Shown in pieces: positions 1-10,849 of a DNA stretch of 64,000 nucleotides; the stretch's first letter is position 1, and every line of letters begins with the position of its first letter. The position numbers were made by a program, and so were the translations under genes. Below the pieces are notes generated by a model that saw nothing but the letters and a program-made list of their open reading frames with translations, ran no database searches and was not told the DNA's origin. The stretch spans positions 3,433,501 through 3,497,500 of the forward strand of contig NC_044977.1 of NCBI RefSeq assembly GCF_008728515.1, written 5' to 3'. Source of the DNA: Papio anubis. Taxonomy: Eukaryota > Chordata > Mammalia > Primates > Cercopithecidae.

Positions 1-37
1 TTGCTGGGATTATAGGTTTGAGCTACCAGGCCGGGCC
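1..37 (-). mobile_element. Alu, antisense, 5' end only (cut by window edge)
   Basis: The first bases read as the reverse complement of an Alu 5' end: a tgctgggattataggt-type stretch followed by gagctaccaggccgggcc. The rest of the element lies outside the window. Confidence 0.85.
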
Positions 38-330
38 AATTTAAATTACCTCTAGATTACTTATAATAGCTACTACAATGTAAATGCCCTGTAAATAGTT
101 GATATACTGTATTATTACAAAGTTTGTATAAATGTTATTGTTATATTACTATTTTTAATTGCTTTTTAAAAGATATTTTCAATCCATGGATGCAGAAGTG
201 GTGAATACAAAAGGCTGACTGTATTTTTAGTTTTTCCTCTTCTCAGGACCATAGTAGGATTATATGTCCCTATGCTGTTGAAGTTAGGAATGTCCATGAG
301 ACTGTCTTTGGATGAATAAAACAGCAGAAG
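38..330. other. Unannotated stretch
   Basis: AT-rich sequence with no gene. Around 184-228 a motif containing atccatggatgc and ggctgactgta resembles a common DNA-transposon (Tigger-like) fragment, but it is too short for a family call. Confidence 0.4.
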
Positions 331-614
331 TAATCCCAGCACTTTGGGAGGCTGAGGTGGGCAGATTGCCTGAGCTCAGGAGTTCATGACCAGCCTGGGC
401 AAAACGGTGAAACCCCATCTCTACTAAAAATAAAAAAAATTAGCTAGACATGGTAGCATGCACCTGTAGTCCCAGCTACTTGGGAGGCTGAGGCATGAGA
501 ATTACTTGAACCTAGGTTGTAGTGAGTCAAGATTGCCCCACTGCACTCCAGCCTGGGTGACAGAGAGAGACTCCTTCTCAAAAAAAAAAAAAAAAAAAAG
601 AAAGAAAGAAAAAG
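331..614 (+). mobile_element. AluS-like SINE, sense, 5' truncated
   Basis: The element starts abruptly at taatcccagcactttgggag, so about 20-25 bases of the Alu 5' end are missing. It runs through both monomers (gaccagcctgggcaaaacgg, cactgcactccagcctgggt) to a long A-tail that degrades into an AAAG repeat. No clear target-site duplication is seen. Its right edge abuts half of a MADE1 element, so it may have inserted into MADE1. Confidence 0.93.
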
Positions 615-646
615 AAAAACCACAATTACTTTTGCGCCAGCCTAAT
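615..646 (-). mobile_element. MADE1 (mariner-derived MITE) right half
   Basis: ccacaattacttttgcgcc followed by agcctaat matches one terminal inverted repeat of the 80 bp MADE1 element. Only one arm is intact. The left arm may survive as gcagaagtaat just before the Alu. It is non-coding. Confidence 0.7.
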
Positions 647-1582
647 ATTTTTAGCTGAACTAGTCTTCAGATTGACTTCAGAAATTTTGCCAATTATCTG
701 AAAATATGAAAGCTAGCAAATGAGACAGAATTAGGATTATGGGTTAAATTCATGTCTCATACTCCAAAAGTCTTTTCCTTAGAATTGAGAGAAAAAGAAA
801 AATGGTTTCATTTTTATAGTAATGGACAACAGGTAATAGACATGCATAATTCTATCCTCCTGAAGTTTACAGGACACAGGACCTAGGAACTTCAGGTGCA
901 TTCGAGCATTAAAAAGTAAGTTAAGCTCTAACGACAATTGGAGTCTGCGAAGAACAGTTTAAAGCAGTTTATCTTAATCATTTCTTAAAAACTAAAGATT
1001 AATTGTCTGTTTTCCACACATTTATTAACACTATTTCTAACACTAAAGTTTCTCATTAGCACTTTGGAGACTTAAACCTTTCTAAGTGAACAAATATATA
1101 TGTATATATTTCTCATTAGTTATTTGATAATATTTTCCATGTGGAAAACTTGGGAGTTGAACGTTTTGAGTTTTTATGGTGGGGAAGGAAAAGCAGTATC
1201 TGAACTTAAATAAAATCTTTTAAACCTTGATTTGGATAGAAATTTTTCATTTAATTATATTTGATAAATAGTTTTAGTTTTAATTGTGAAAAGATTGCTT
1301 CATTTTTTAAAATATAAGCAATAGCTACAAATGTTAGGGATGCATAAGTAAACACACTCAGAAACACAAAATATACGTAAAATATACAGGTGTTCATTAG
1401 GTATACCAACATCCAGAGGGTAGAATACGTGAAGAATTCAGATTTAAAGTTTTATTAAGAAATTTTAGGGAAATTTAAAGAAACAAATAATACTTCGGTT
1501 GTAGCAGCTACAGTAGTGACTGGCTAATTATTTGGATAATTCACTAAGAATCTTTGTTTACCCAGCAATTTATGCAAGAAAA
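647..1582. other. No recognisable feature
   Basis: AT-rich sequence. I see no open frame of interest, no splice-flanked coding segment and no repeat family that I can name. Confidence 0.5.
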
Positions 1583-1639
1583 TTAATATTTGGTGGGCAC
1601 AAAAGTATTTAAGGTTTTGCCATTAAAAACTGCAAAAAA
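1583..1639 (+). mobile_element. MADE1 (mariner-derived MITE) left half
   Basis: ttggtgggcacaaaagta followed by ggttttgccatt corresponds to the first half of MADE1 (TIR plus the start of the palindromic centre). It is interrupted by the AluY that starts at 1640, and no right half was found after that Alu. Confidence 0.6.
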
Positions 1640-1900
1640 GGCCGGGTGCGGTGGCTCGAGGTGGGTGGATCATGAGGTCAGGAGATTGAGACCATCTGAT
1701 TAACACGGTGAAACCCCGTCTCTACTAAAAATACAAAAAATCAGCCAGATGTGGGGGTGGCGCCTGTGGTCCCAGCTCCTCGGGAGGCTGAGGCAGGAGA
1801 ATGGCGGGAACCCCGGGGGCGGAGCTTGCAGGGAGCAAAGATGGCGCCGCTCACTCCAGCCTGGGCCACAGAGCGAGACTCCATCTCAAAAACGAAACAA
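1640..1900 (+). mobile_element. AluY, sense, with internal deletion
   Basis: Begins ggccgggtgcggtggctc and carries the AluY-type segment aatggcgggaacc followed by gggggcggagcttgca. About 30 bases of the left monomer (the cgcctgtaatcccagcacttt region) are missing between gtggctc and gaggtgggtgg. It ends in an A-rich tail with C interruptions. Open frames crossing it are chance products of Alu sequence. Confidence 0.9.
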
Positions 1901-1984
1901 AACAAAAGATAGTATACCTCATATACTCATATACCCCCATGTACTAAGCACAATGATAAAAGTATTGGTGGACAATAAATATAA

Positions 1985-2580
1985 AGGTTTTTTCCCAAGA
2001 AGTTGGAAAAATAATAACAAAGAGTTAAAAATTAGGAGAGAAAAACAAGAGACTAATGGATCAGTCCAAGAGGCCCACTGCCTGACAAATAGCAGTTCCA
2101 AAGGATAGCAGAGAAACTAGAGATGAAAAGAATTATTATAAAAAATATTAAGAAAATTTTCCGTAACTGAAATAAATAGTTCTCCAGTTTGAATGGGCCC
2201 ATCTAGTGTCCTATGTTGAAGGGAAATCAACAAATCAACAACAAGCAAACATGGACAAAATATCACAAGCACATCCTAGCAAAACATTTTTGATTTTGAT
2301 GTTCTCCAGGCTTTTCTTGAAAATGCTTTCTGGAGGACAGGCTTCTTTTAATAAGTGAAGAAACCAGGAAAGAGAAAGTAATTAGATCTAAGAAACAGGA
2401 GATCCAACATAAAAGAGTGATGTAAGAAAGTCTTAGGTCTAAAGAAAAGACAGTGGGTTTGGGACAAAATATGAAGGGTTTAATGAGGGAGGTGTCAGAG
2501 AAGATCACTGATGGAATACTGGACATAATTGAACATCTAGAATGTTAAAAAATGCAACTATTAACACCAAAAATTAATCA
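1985..2580 (+). mobile_element. Possible old L1 (L1M or HAL1) ORF1-region fragment
   Basis: The spacing and wording of aaaattttccgtaactg, gaatgggcccatctagtgtc, acatcctagcaaaac and the downstream lysine-rich stretch resemble a decayed L1M or HAL1 ORF1 region in sense orientation. It is too diverged for a subfamily call, and no open frame survives. Confidence 0.4.
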
Positions 2581-2909
2581 ATTGCATACAAAAAAGGAAA
2601 CGGACTTACAGTATTATACTTAGCTCTGCAGTAGACTCATCTAAGGATCTTTCGCTTAGTAAAACTAATGTAAACTCTCACTATTAATTTAACAAATAAA
2701 GTGACAGTAAGAAAATGGGAAGACTATATAACGTTTAATATTTGTGACAAATCTGACATGGTGGATCTGTTCAGTTTCTAACTAAATGCCCAAATGTAGC
2801 TTATAGACACAACTCATTTAAACTCAAAACTATGTGAGATTAGAAATATGTGATTAATTTTGAACGATTTATCTTTTAGAATATTGAAGCAGACCTCAGA
2901 TCCTGTCGT

Positions 2910-3025
2910 TGTTAATAATAGCACTGTCTTAGAGGGTTGTTGTAAGGATTAAATGAGTTGTTGCAGGTAAAGTGCTCAGAAAACAGTCTTGCATGCATGT
3001 AGTAATAATAAACACTGGTTATTAG
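2910..3025 (+). mobile_element. MIR SINE, 3' part, sense
   Basis: agggttgttgtaaggattaa, atgagttgttgcaggtaaag, then tagtaataataaacactgg matches the MIR core and 3' region, about 20-25% diverged. Non-coding fossil. Confidence 0.8.
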
Positions 3026-6000
3026 ATTCAGTACATAGATGTTAAAAATTCACATACCAAAATGGTGTTTTTGCTTAGTTTGAATGGTGAAGCAATACAA
3101 TTAAGAATGTAGGGAGACACAAGAATCAGTGTCATCATCACTTAATAGCTGCCTGTTGAAATTCCTCAGCGTGAGACCAAACAAGGTTTTGGGATTGCAT
3201 CCAAGTTTATGTGGGCAAACATACTAATTTGTCCAGGCTTTTCTTTCTTTCTCTTTTTATTTTAATAAGAGAATGTATTTTGTTTCCTTCTAAACAATCA
3301 TAACCAAACTTTACTTGGAGGTAGTGTTGAGTAGTAGAAGACCTGAATATCCCTATTTGAAATAACTATGAACCATCTGACATTTCATAGCTAGATTTTA
3401 CTTAAATTGACAGTGACATAACTCTGATAACTTTTTAGTTTTAAGATTTTAAATTTGCATTTCACATTTCTTCCAATATTCTACTATAAATATAGGCACC
3501 TATTCTTTAAAATAGACATGTGGAGATAGAAGACATTATCGGACAAAGGGTATATTTTAGACATTTCAAGTCAAATTTACAGACTTTTTTTGTTACTCAG
3601 AAGAAGGAATAATGTTAAATTCATTTTCTAATTACTGCTTTGTAAAAAGATTAAGAATGTTAGTAGAACTTTGTTAGCACCCACTTATTCCCTGAATTTT
3701 TAATATATCAATAAATTTTTCTGTAAGTTTTGTGTCCTTGTCTAAAGTTTTTGCTAGAAATCTCTATATAAATGATATGTATATTTCAGAAATTTCAACA
3801 TTCTTAGATGTATTACTTAATTTTTTTATATTTGTAGAACACTATACGCACTTCCAGCAGTCGATAAACACTCTACTCCTTTCAGAAGCCTCTTCGAAAA
3901 ATCATTGATTATTACATATTCAGACTCTTTTGGATGTATGTTTGACCCAATAAAGTGCTGATTTGAAACCTCTTCTTACTTGTTCTTGCAACAAAGGCTA
4001 TATGCCGTGAACTGTTAAATAACCCTCAATATTTATGACACGCTTGGTTAAACAAGAAATGGGCCACTTCACTGTAAATAATGCACAAGCCCACTTTAAT
4101 AACATACCACACTGCTACCGTAGAAATTGTGTTGTATTCATTGATTTGTAACAGTGAAACTGAAATATTTCAAAACCTTACGTGGCTTTATAGCATTGTT
4201 TCTAGAGATGGTAAGGAGAAAAGGAATCAACATGTTTCTTCTCTGATACTCTGTATTTCCATTTTAAAATTCTGATCCCAACTCAATCACTTACACAATT
4301 TAGATTAGAATGGTACACGATATAAGCAGCAACTACTGTTATGAGATTATCATTTGTTCACTAGATCATTAGTGGATATATAAATTTTAAGATATGTGTA
4401 TGATATGAGATCCATGCATTCTCATTAAATGGGTCAGTTTGGTAGTGATGGTCCCAAATGGCTTAAGTATCAGAGCAGATGTTGTAGTAACAAATTAGCT
4501 TGCAGTGGAAATTATACTATTTTTAGTATTGAAAAAAAGGATAATTAGGGGGATGTAAATGGGAATTTTAGTCAAATAATGACCTTCTTCTTTTGGGATT
4601 ATTTCGCATTCCCCCAAAAATGTTTTCCAGGATTACACAGGTTTATTTTCTTTTTTGTATATACTAAATGTTAGGGTGAGGGAGAAAAGTCTCACATGTT
4701 ACCTCAATGAAGTGAAGCAACATGTAGTAAAAAATTAACATCTGATATATAAAATCTACACAGTCATTTTGAGATACTGTGTAAAAAACATAGATGCCAC
4801 AAACAATACCTGATATACTTGCTTGTTAATATCATTTTGTAAGTAACTCATATCAATGACTTACGTGACAATTGCATTGTACATTCTCTAAGTTGCTTAA
4901 CATGTATATTTGATTTATTAAAACTTCTCGCTGCTATGCCCAGGGTTATTAAACTCCAGATATATTAAACTCTAGACAATTTACATTAAATATATAAAAA
5001 CGTTCCTGGACAGATAGGCCATCTCCCTTTCCTCTGAACTCAGTTTTCTCTAATATAAAGATTCTATCTACTCAATTATCTGTGATTCTAGTACAGGGAA
5101 TTCATACATTCAGACATTCACACACATGCATGTGCACACAAAAGAAAACAATATCTGTAGGCAATTTTAAATAATATTTTTAACTATTACTCCTTAACTA
5201 TATAGCCAATTGATATCTTTCTTTACAGTTGTCATGAAGCAGCCAAAATTATTTTTTCTACTTTACTTTTCTTACCACTCATAATGGAAGTTTTAATGAG
5301 TGTAAGTATGGTTAACATGCAAACAAAAGAGACAAATAACATTTTTTAATTTGTATAGCAGAAGAGAGGTTTCTGAGTAATCAAGAATTTTACAAAACGA
5401 AATGTACAGAAGAGACTTCCTTTACCACTAGATTGTTAAAGACAGTTACAGTCTCAGGAACAAGATTCTTCAGAAGATTGTCCTCCAGTCACTTTGCATT
5501 AAATTGTAATACTTTAAGTTAGTTCCATTATAGACTATAAAGATAATTGTATAAGTTTATTTCCTCATGTTAATTTATCTAATGATATGTTTAACAGGAC
5601 AAATCTGGCACCTGATTAACTTGAAGGGAAAAAATAAAAATGAAAAAATTTAATGCTGTATTTAATCTGAAATGCATTGTTATTTAAATTCTCTTAATTC
5701 AACACTCCAACATGATTTATTCATTACTTATACATAATTTTGGGGAAATCCACAAAAGATAAAGGGCAAACCCTATTATTGTATCAAAACAATGCAGTTG
5801 TTTAGATTGGGTGAGTACAAGGGAACAGAACTAAGAAGCACTGGCGAATGAGGATATCCCTGAGAAAGAATACTATCTTGGATTCCTCCTTTCACAAATA
5901 TGAACTTCTTTGGTATTGGTGGTACTAAGGGATGACATTTACAACTTTTTTTGTACCTAAGTTCCTGGGAACGTATCACACAAACTCCCGTGCCCTCCCA

Positions 6001-6027
6001 TCCCCATGGATTGCATTTGTTGGTCTT
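3026..6027. other. No recognisable feature
   Basis: Three kilobases of AT-rich sequence. There are short T-rich tracts and an isolated CA/CG patch near 5120, but no gene, RNA or repeat family that I can support. Confidence 0.45.
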
Positions 6028-6265
6028 TGAATCCTCATTCTTTTTTTTTTTTTTTCTTTTTGATTACACTTTAAGTTCTAGGGTACATGTGCACAATGTG
6101 CAGGTTTGTTACGTGTGTGTACATGTGCCATGTTGGTGTGCTGCAGGAGCTATACCTAATGTAAATGACGAGTTAATGTTACGTGTGTGTACATGTGCCA
6201 TGTTGGTGTGCTGCAGCAGCTATACCTAATGTAAATGACGAGTTAATGGGTGAATCCTCATTCTT
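6028..6265 (-). mobile_element. Short L1PA 3' insertion with 5' inversion and TSD
   Basis: A T-run at 6041-6059 leads into the reverse complement of an L1 3' end (ttaagttctagggtacatgt, cacaatgtgcaggtttgtta, catgttggtgtgctgca). At about 6146 orientation flips to sense L1 (agctatacctaatgtaaatg, acgagttaatg). This is the structure left by twin priming. A perfect 15 bp target-site duplication, tgaatcctcattctt, lies at 6028-6042 and 6251-6265. Most of the element is duplicated in tandem (see the next entry). Open reading frames through it are artefacts. Confidence 0.88.
6109..6248. repeat. 70 bp tandem duplication inside the L1 insertion
   Basis: 6109-6178 is repeated at 6179-6248 with a single difference (ctgcaggagc versus ctgcagcagc). 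The unit spans the junction between the antisense and the inverted part of the L1 insertion, so the duplication happened during or after insertion. Confidence 0.95.
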
Positions 6266-7467
6266 ATGTTGGAAGACAGGAAAAATGCAAATGAGTTATT
6301 TACAAGAGCAAAATAAATATAAAATTATTAAAGTTGCGTATAAAGGTCTTATTAACTGTACTGCTTATTCCAAGTGTCTAAAAGCTACAATTATGTAGGC
6401 AAAGAATAAAATTGAAGAGTGATATTTATGAACACTGTGAGGATGCTTCAAAAGTAAAATATCAGTTTGTTGTTTTATCTAAAGTGAAATGTGCCTATTG
6501 AATTACATTTTTCTTTTAACACAGTCATCTATATGATTGTTATGATACAGAAGAGGACTCTATCATCTCTAACTCCACCTAACCCACCTCATACACACAC
6601 AACCTATCCACAGCCCACAACTTAGCAAACTCTATGGAGAACTGTGTTAACAAGGACCAGTGAAGAGAGTATTATGAATAGCTGATCTTACAATAAGATC
6701 ACTGTTACAACATTATCTAATTCAATGGGTTATAAGTGATGTCTTGTATTCTTTCTCCTTATCTAAAGTTTTAGTCAAATTATCTCAGAGTTAGAGGTAT
6801 AAATTATACAAGTATATTTAGAGCAAAAAATTCCATGTGAAACATATATTTCCAGGGTAATCACTCTTAAACACTTATATATCAATTATTTCTAACACAA
6901 TTAGTTAATTCGTTACAATTATGCTGGTGTACACATGCATCTGCATTTCAGAAGGCATTGGTGCATAAGGTAACAATAAGTCATGCAAACACAATCCGAA
7001 GATGTAAGTTGGTGATTATGAATTACATTGCTCTAAGAGTTTTGCTTTCTGTTGTTTTTAAGATTACAAGTGTAAAAAAAAGGTACAGATACATTTTAAT
7101 CCAAATTACTTGCAGGTAGTGTTCTTTTTTTCCTTTATGATAACAATGTAGTCAAATATTAAATTTCTAAGAAAATACCATTCTAAAAATATTAGCAGTA
7201 TCAAAGTTTCAGCTTGATAAGCATTCTTTTGTATTAAACATAGTAAAACAATAAGAATGACCACAGTTTCCATGTACATTTCTGTTCACAAAAGTGTTTC
7301 CTTTAGCAATATGATCTGCTGTGAACAGAATGAAGTTTGAAAAATGAGAAGTTGTTGTGGTTGTTAGCTGGAAGCAGGGATGAAGGGATTAATTTTATAC
7401 AGGTGGTTGATGACTGATGGAGGTGGAGGCATTTTAGGAGGAAGTTAGTATTTGGGAAAGAGACACT
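6266..7467. other. Presumed intron, no recognised element
   Basis: This lies downstream of the ROBO2-type exon on the minus strand and is most simply intron. It is non-repetitive and AT-rich. The open frame of the exon reads 55 codons past the donor, to a stop at 7303, but nothing in that extension looks conserved or domain-like. Confidence 0.5.
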
Positions 7468-7474
7468 ACCTGTG
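7464..7474 (-). promoter_or_regulatory. 5' splice site (donor) of the ROBO2-type exon
   Basis: On the minus strand the exon ends ACACAG and the intron begins GTAGTG, a near-consensus donor. It lies exactly where ROBO1 homology stops, and the split codon (G|GT, Gly) is kept in the unspliced reading too. Confidence 0.75.
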
Positions 7475-7740
7475 TAGCCCAGCGAATTGTCATCGTTCTC
7501 AGAGGTGGGGATCGGCGTCCCGTTGTCCTTCCCCCTCTCTAGATCTTCAGGGTCTGTCGGAAACAATACCAGAGCTGCTGATGGGGTCACAGTAGTAACA
7601 GTAGTTGCCATTTCGATCACAGCATGTCCAGACACAAGTAAATCCACATGTGACAGAAACACACACAAGGACAACACACAGCACACTTCATCCTTGCCCC
7701 TCCTGCGGTACACTAAGCCCTGCGAAGGTCTCAGCATCAT
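7470..7740 (-). CDS. ROBO2: Alternative N-terminal exon of ROBO2 (Roundabout receptor), partial CDS
   Basis: Roundabout receptors are Ig/FNIII axon-guidance receptors for SLIT ligands at the cell surface. This minus-strand exon codes for 90 residues plus one base. Residues 1-18 are basic (YRRRGK), residues 19-29 are hydrophobic (VCCVLSLCVFL), and VSG at 36-38 is a plausible signal-peptidase site. A Thr-rich linker (ATTVTTVTP) follows. Residues 63-91 end in GTPIPTSENDDNSLGYTG, nearly the segment that precedes the first Ig domain in ROBO1, with a few substitutions that suggest the paralogue ROBO2. The start is the first of two adjacent ATGs (ACC ATG ATG, A at -3). The frame meets the donor CAG|GTAGTG at 7470/7469 in phase 1, as needed for the Gly codon before the SRLRQED-type next exon. 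The Ig domains must lie outside the window. ROBO1 itself is less likely. The gene assignment is from memory of the family. Confidence 0.75.
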
Positions 7741-7860
7741 GGTTTACAGTTTCCACTTTTTCTCCTTAATTTCCCTAATTCTCTGCTCTGCCTGCACCTT
7801 TGCTGCACTTCAAAGCTGACGCAGGGCTCGGACTGCCCTCTGCGAGGCCGCCAGCACGGA
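7741..7860 (-). promoter_or_regulatory. Presumed 5' UTR part of the ROBO2-type exon
   Basis: Minus-strand sequence from the putative acceptor to the ATG. It contains no upstream ATG, is purine-rich next to the start codon, and holds a small CpG-enriched patch (about 7821-7857; five CpGs in under 40 bases) in otherwise CpG-poor DNA. Whether transcription starts here or an upstream exon is spliced on cannot be settled from sequence alone. Confidence 0.5.
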
Positions 7861-7892
7861 CTGAGAGAGCATATGGAGGAGGGAGAGGCAGG
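7861..7892 (-). promoter_or_regulatory. Candidate 3' splice site (acceptor)
   Basis: The minus strand reads a pyrimidine-rich run (cctgcctctccctcctcc) then atatgctctctcag, with AG at 7862-7861. Used as an acceptor, it would make an internal exon of 391 bases (7860 to 7470) carrying 120 bases of 5' UTR and the start codon. Confidence 0.5.
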
Positions 7893-10334
7893 GTGGCTGA
7901 ATGCTAGCATTGCTAATTTTCTACCTTATTGTTAATCAAAGCTATTGACTGTGATCACTCCCCATCATCGCTTCATCTCCTGGCAATTACAGACTCCAGA
8001 GACTGTACCTCATATGAGGCAGGGAGGATGTGGGGAAAAACAGGTCTTGTCAAATAAGAGGGAGGATGATACAAATGTCATACTTTTTTCCTGAGAAACA
8101 CGGAAGAAAGCCGTGCAACATCACATCTTTCAGAAGGCAACAATCTCTCGTCTTTAAGGACTGATACAAATTTACTGCAACGAGTACATGACTCAAACAC
8201 ATGTAACTTTGGATATTTTGGTTTGGATATTTTAAAACATTCCAAATTGTTTGAGATTCTATATCATGATCATCCGTATAAGTATTTTCATTCAGCTATG
8301 CTTATTTTTCTCAAGTAAAAAAATGCATTTTTTTCTGTTTTTCTTACATTGCACATTAATTTTCCTACGCAGAATTTTAGAGGGGAGGCTAGGCACAACA
8401 CTCCAGTTTCCACATCCACAGTTGGAGTAGCAGAGTAGCAGTAGATGTGTGTCTAGAAGCTCAGTGACACCACTAAATTTCCCTGGTGCGCAATCACTCT
8501 ACCTGTCATCTGTATGTGAGATAACTGTGAGCGGTGTTCATAGGCCTGCTGCTGAGAAGCAGACAGAGACACAATACAAACCGAGAGTGTCCCCCCTAAA
8601 TCAAGTAAGGTGGAGCCATAGGTCATTCAAGTTCTGATGTTCTGCAGGCTTTAAAGAGAATCACCTTGAACATTGTCTACCGAGGAAGGATTTCTGGTTC
8701 CGCGCAGGGAAGAAGCGCAGATGTTTACTCGGGGAACAGTGTGTCACTTCTGGATGAGCCAGTGGGAACATGCAGGTAATGCCCTCCTGAAACATCACGG
8801 AGGTCATTAATTTTGCGTCTCCACTAGCTCGGTCGACATATTTTGTCTTAGACGCAGCTATTCAGGGATGATTTAGAAATTCTTCCAAAGGAATAAAAAG
8901 ACTAAGATAAGTCCACTTGGTTTTTTTCATGCAGCATATTTATCCCCACTAATCTCCCTGCTTTCCCTCCTCCTTCCCACAAGTATCACATAATTATAAT
9001 AACCTGATGTGGCTAAAACAAACAAACAAAAAAGTTCAGATCTGTGCAGACAAAAGAGAAAAGATATTCATTCTTGCTTTATTCGTCCTTGCCTCTCTAG
9101 TGATGGCTGCTGTCATTTTACCCTTAAAATAGATGCTGCAAGTGATAAGGCAGAAAGTGTCCACTTTACCTTTTCGGCCTGTGAACTTATTACATGCACA
9201 TGTTGTTTAGGTCAAACTTCCAGGTCACATCAATGAGAAAGAATGGGGAGCAGGCATTTTTGTGTGTTTTGAGGCAGTGTTCAGAATGTTCTGTCACAAG
9301 TCATCTAGCTCATGCAGACTATCCAAATATAAGAGGTTGTTGTAGGAAGATCATCAGAAATTGCTTGGTCAAATGCATGAAACAGCTTTTAAGAAAACCA
9401 CCCTGCTTACCTACAATCTTGTTTTAAATGATAGAATGTGTTTAGAATCACTTTAATTTTATGAATTATTTTTTTTAGTAACACAATGCAGACTTTTAAG
9501 GGAAGTTACTACTTTTAATTTACACACAATCAGTTATTTAATGTGGACCCACACATTTCTAATCACTCTGTTAAAGATACAGTACCATATCATCCAAACC
9601 CACGACATAAATTAAATCAGTGTGTCTACACAATATTACAAGACTTTTGGGATGAGGTTTGTGTAGCTTTGTTATTGAATTCTTCCTGAAAATGGGGATA
9701 TTATTATGAAAACAACAGAGATGAGGAAGATAAGGTTACTGTCATTTGAAATGAGATACCTAAATCATATAAAATAGATTTTCCCACCTGCATGTAACCT
9801 ATCTTAAGTGGCTTATAAATTTGCTTCTCTGTTCCTTACTCATCACGTTTCTGGCCCCTTCTTAAGCTCAGGAAGGAATAGATTTTTGCATTAATCAATG
9901 AATCTTACCGTATCTCTACCTTGTTCTGCCTTTAATTAATGGTATGCTAGACCTAAAGGAAACAAAAGGTGCTATTTTTAGCTGCTTTGCTAATTTTTTT
10001 CTTTCTTCTCCTTCCTGTCAAAATATAACAATAACAAGAAATAGCCATTGACTCACTGCAAGAGAGCTGGAGGACTAATTTAAGGCCAGTCCGAAAGACA
10101 TTTACTTAAATTTTCGGTTAAATAGCATTGATTATGCAAGCTATGGACTAGAAGCTAGCGAGGAAGAGACTATTGTGTGTTCACCATATCTAAAGGAGGT
10201 CTTCTCATATCCCAGCTCTGAATTTAGGGCTACCCATGCCTGAATTGAAATAGGTTCAGCTGCAATTGGTAAAAGCTGCCATCCCATCTAGAAACACACT
10301 GGCATCAGAGGTGCTAGGCTGTATGTGTCTGTCA
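7893..10334. other. Non-repetitive region upstream of the exon
   Basis: Mostly unique-looking sequence. A CpG-enriched patch sits at about 8675-8860 (ggttccgcgcaggg, aagcgcag, agctcggtcgac), which could be a promoter or enhancer. On the plus strand 8648-8775 is bounded by AG and GT. I see no repeat family and no supported second exon. Confidence 0.45.
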
Positions 10335-10440
10335 CCCCCATTATAATCTAAATTCCTGAGGGTCAGGTACTCTGTCTGCTTCTCATTTGTATACCTACCC
10401 ACTTTACATTGAATCCAAGTTAATAAATAAATTAGTAAAG
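10335..10440 (+). mobile_element. Possible L2 3' fragment
   Basis: attcctgagggtcaggtact followed by ctgtctgcttc and a terminal taataaataaatta resembles the L2 3' end (gagggcagggact ... caataaat). Short and diverged. Confidence 0.45.
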
Positions 10441-10849
10441 AGATGGTAACCAAGAATGCAGACCTTACTGAAGTGATAGGTGCTCGATCTGAAACAACTG
10501 AAAATGATGTGAATTGTATTTTCTGCAGCAGTATTATATGCAGAGCGGGGATAAAAAGCTTGCTATAAATAAACTCATATGCTGTTGTACATCCTATATC
10601 CTCAAATTCATACAAACAGATAAGGCATCTTTCAATGTAAAAAGGAAGTCTTGAATCATAACATCATAGTCATTCACGGTTGGAAATGGGTCAGAGGGAC
10701 TCCCATAACAACCTTTGCTGAGATGTATGCGTTCCTGTGAATTTCGTGGCCATTGGGCCTTCACTGCTTTTCAGGGTGATCAATTCCAATTTTAGAATTA
10801 AGTCCTGTTTTTTAAATTTGTTTTAAAAAATCTGTCTTCTAGATTTTCT
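10441..10849. other. No recognisable feature
   Basis: No gene or nameable repeat. The minus-strand open frame near 10615-10256 has no start context or homology that I recognise. Confidence 0.4.

Noticed and set aside
1749..2108. 119-codon open frame
   Set aside because: It begins inside AluY and runs into neighbouring AT-rich DNA; typical Alu-derived chance frame.
5951..6398. Two overlapping open frames with an internal peptide repeat
   Set aside because: The peptide repeat is the translation of the 70 bp tandem duplication in an L1 fragment, not a repeat protein.
7303..7467. Continuation of the ROBO2-type frame to a stop at 7303 (145-residue protein)
   Set aside because: ROBO-like similarity stops exactly at a good donor. 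The extension has no domain, so splicing at 7470 is more plausible than a short secreted protein.
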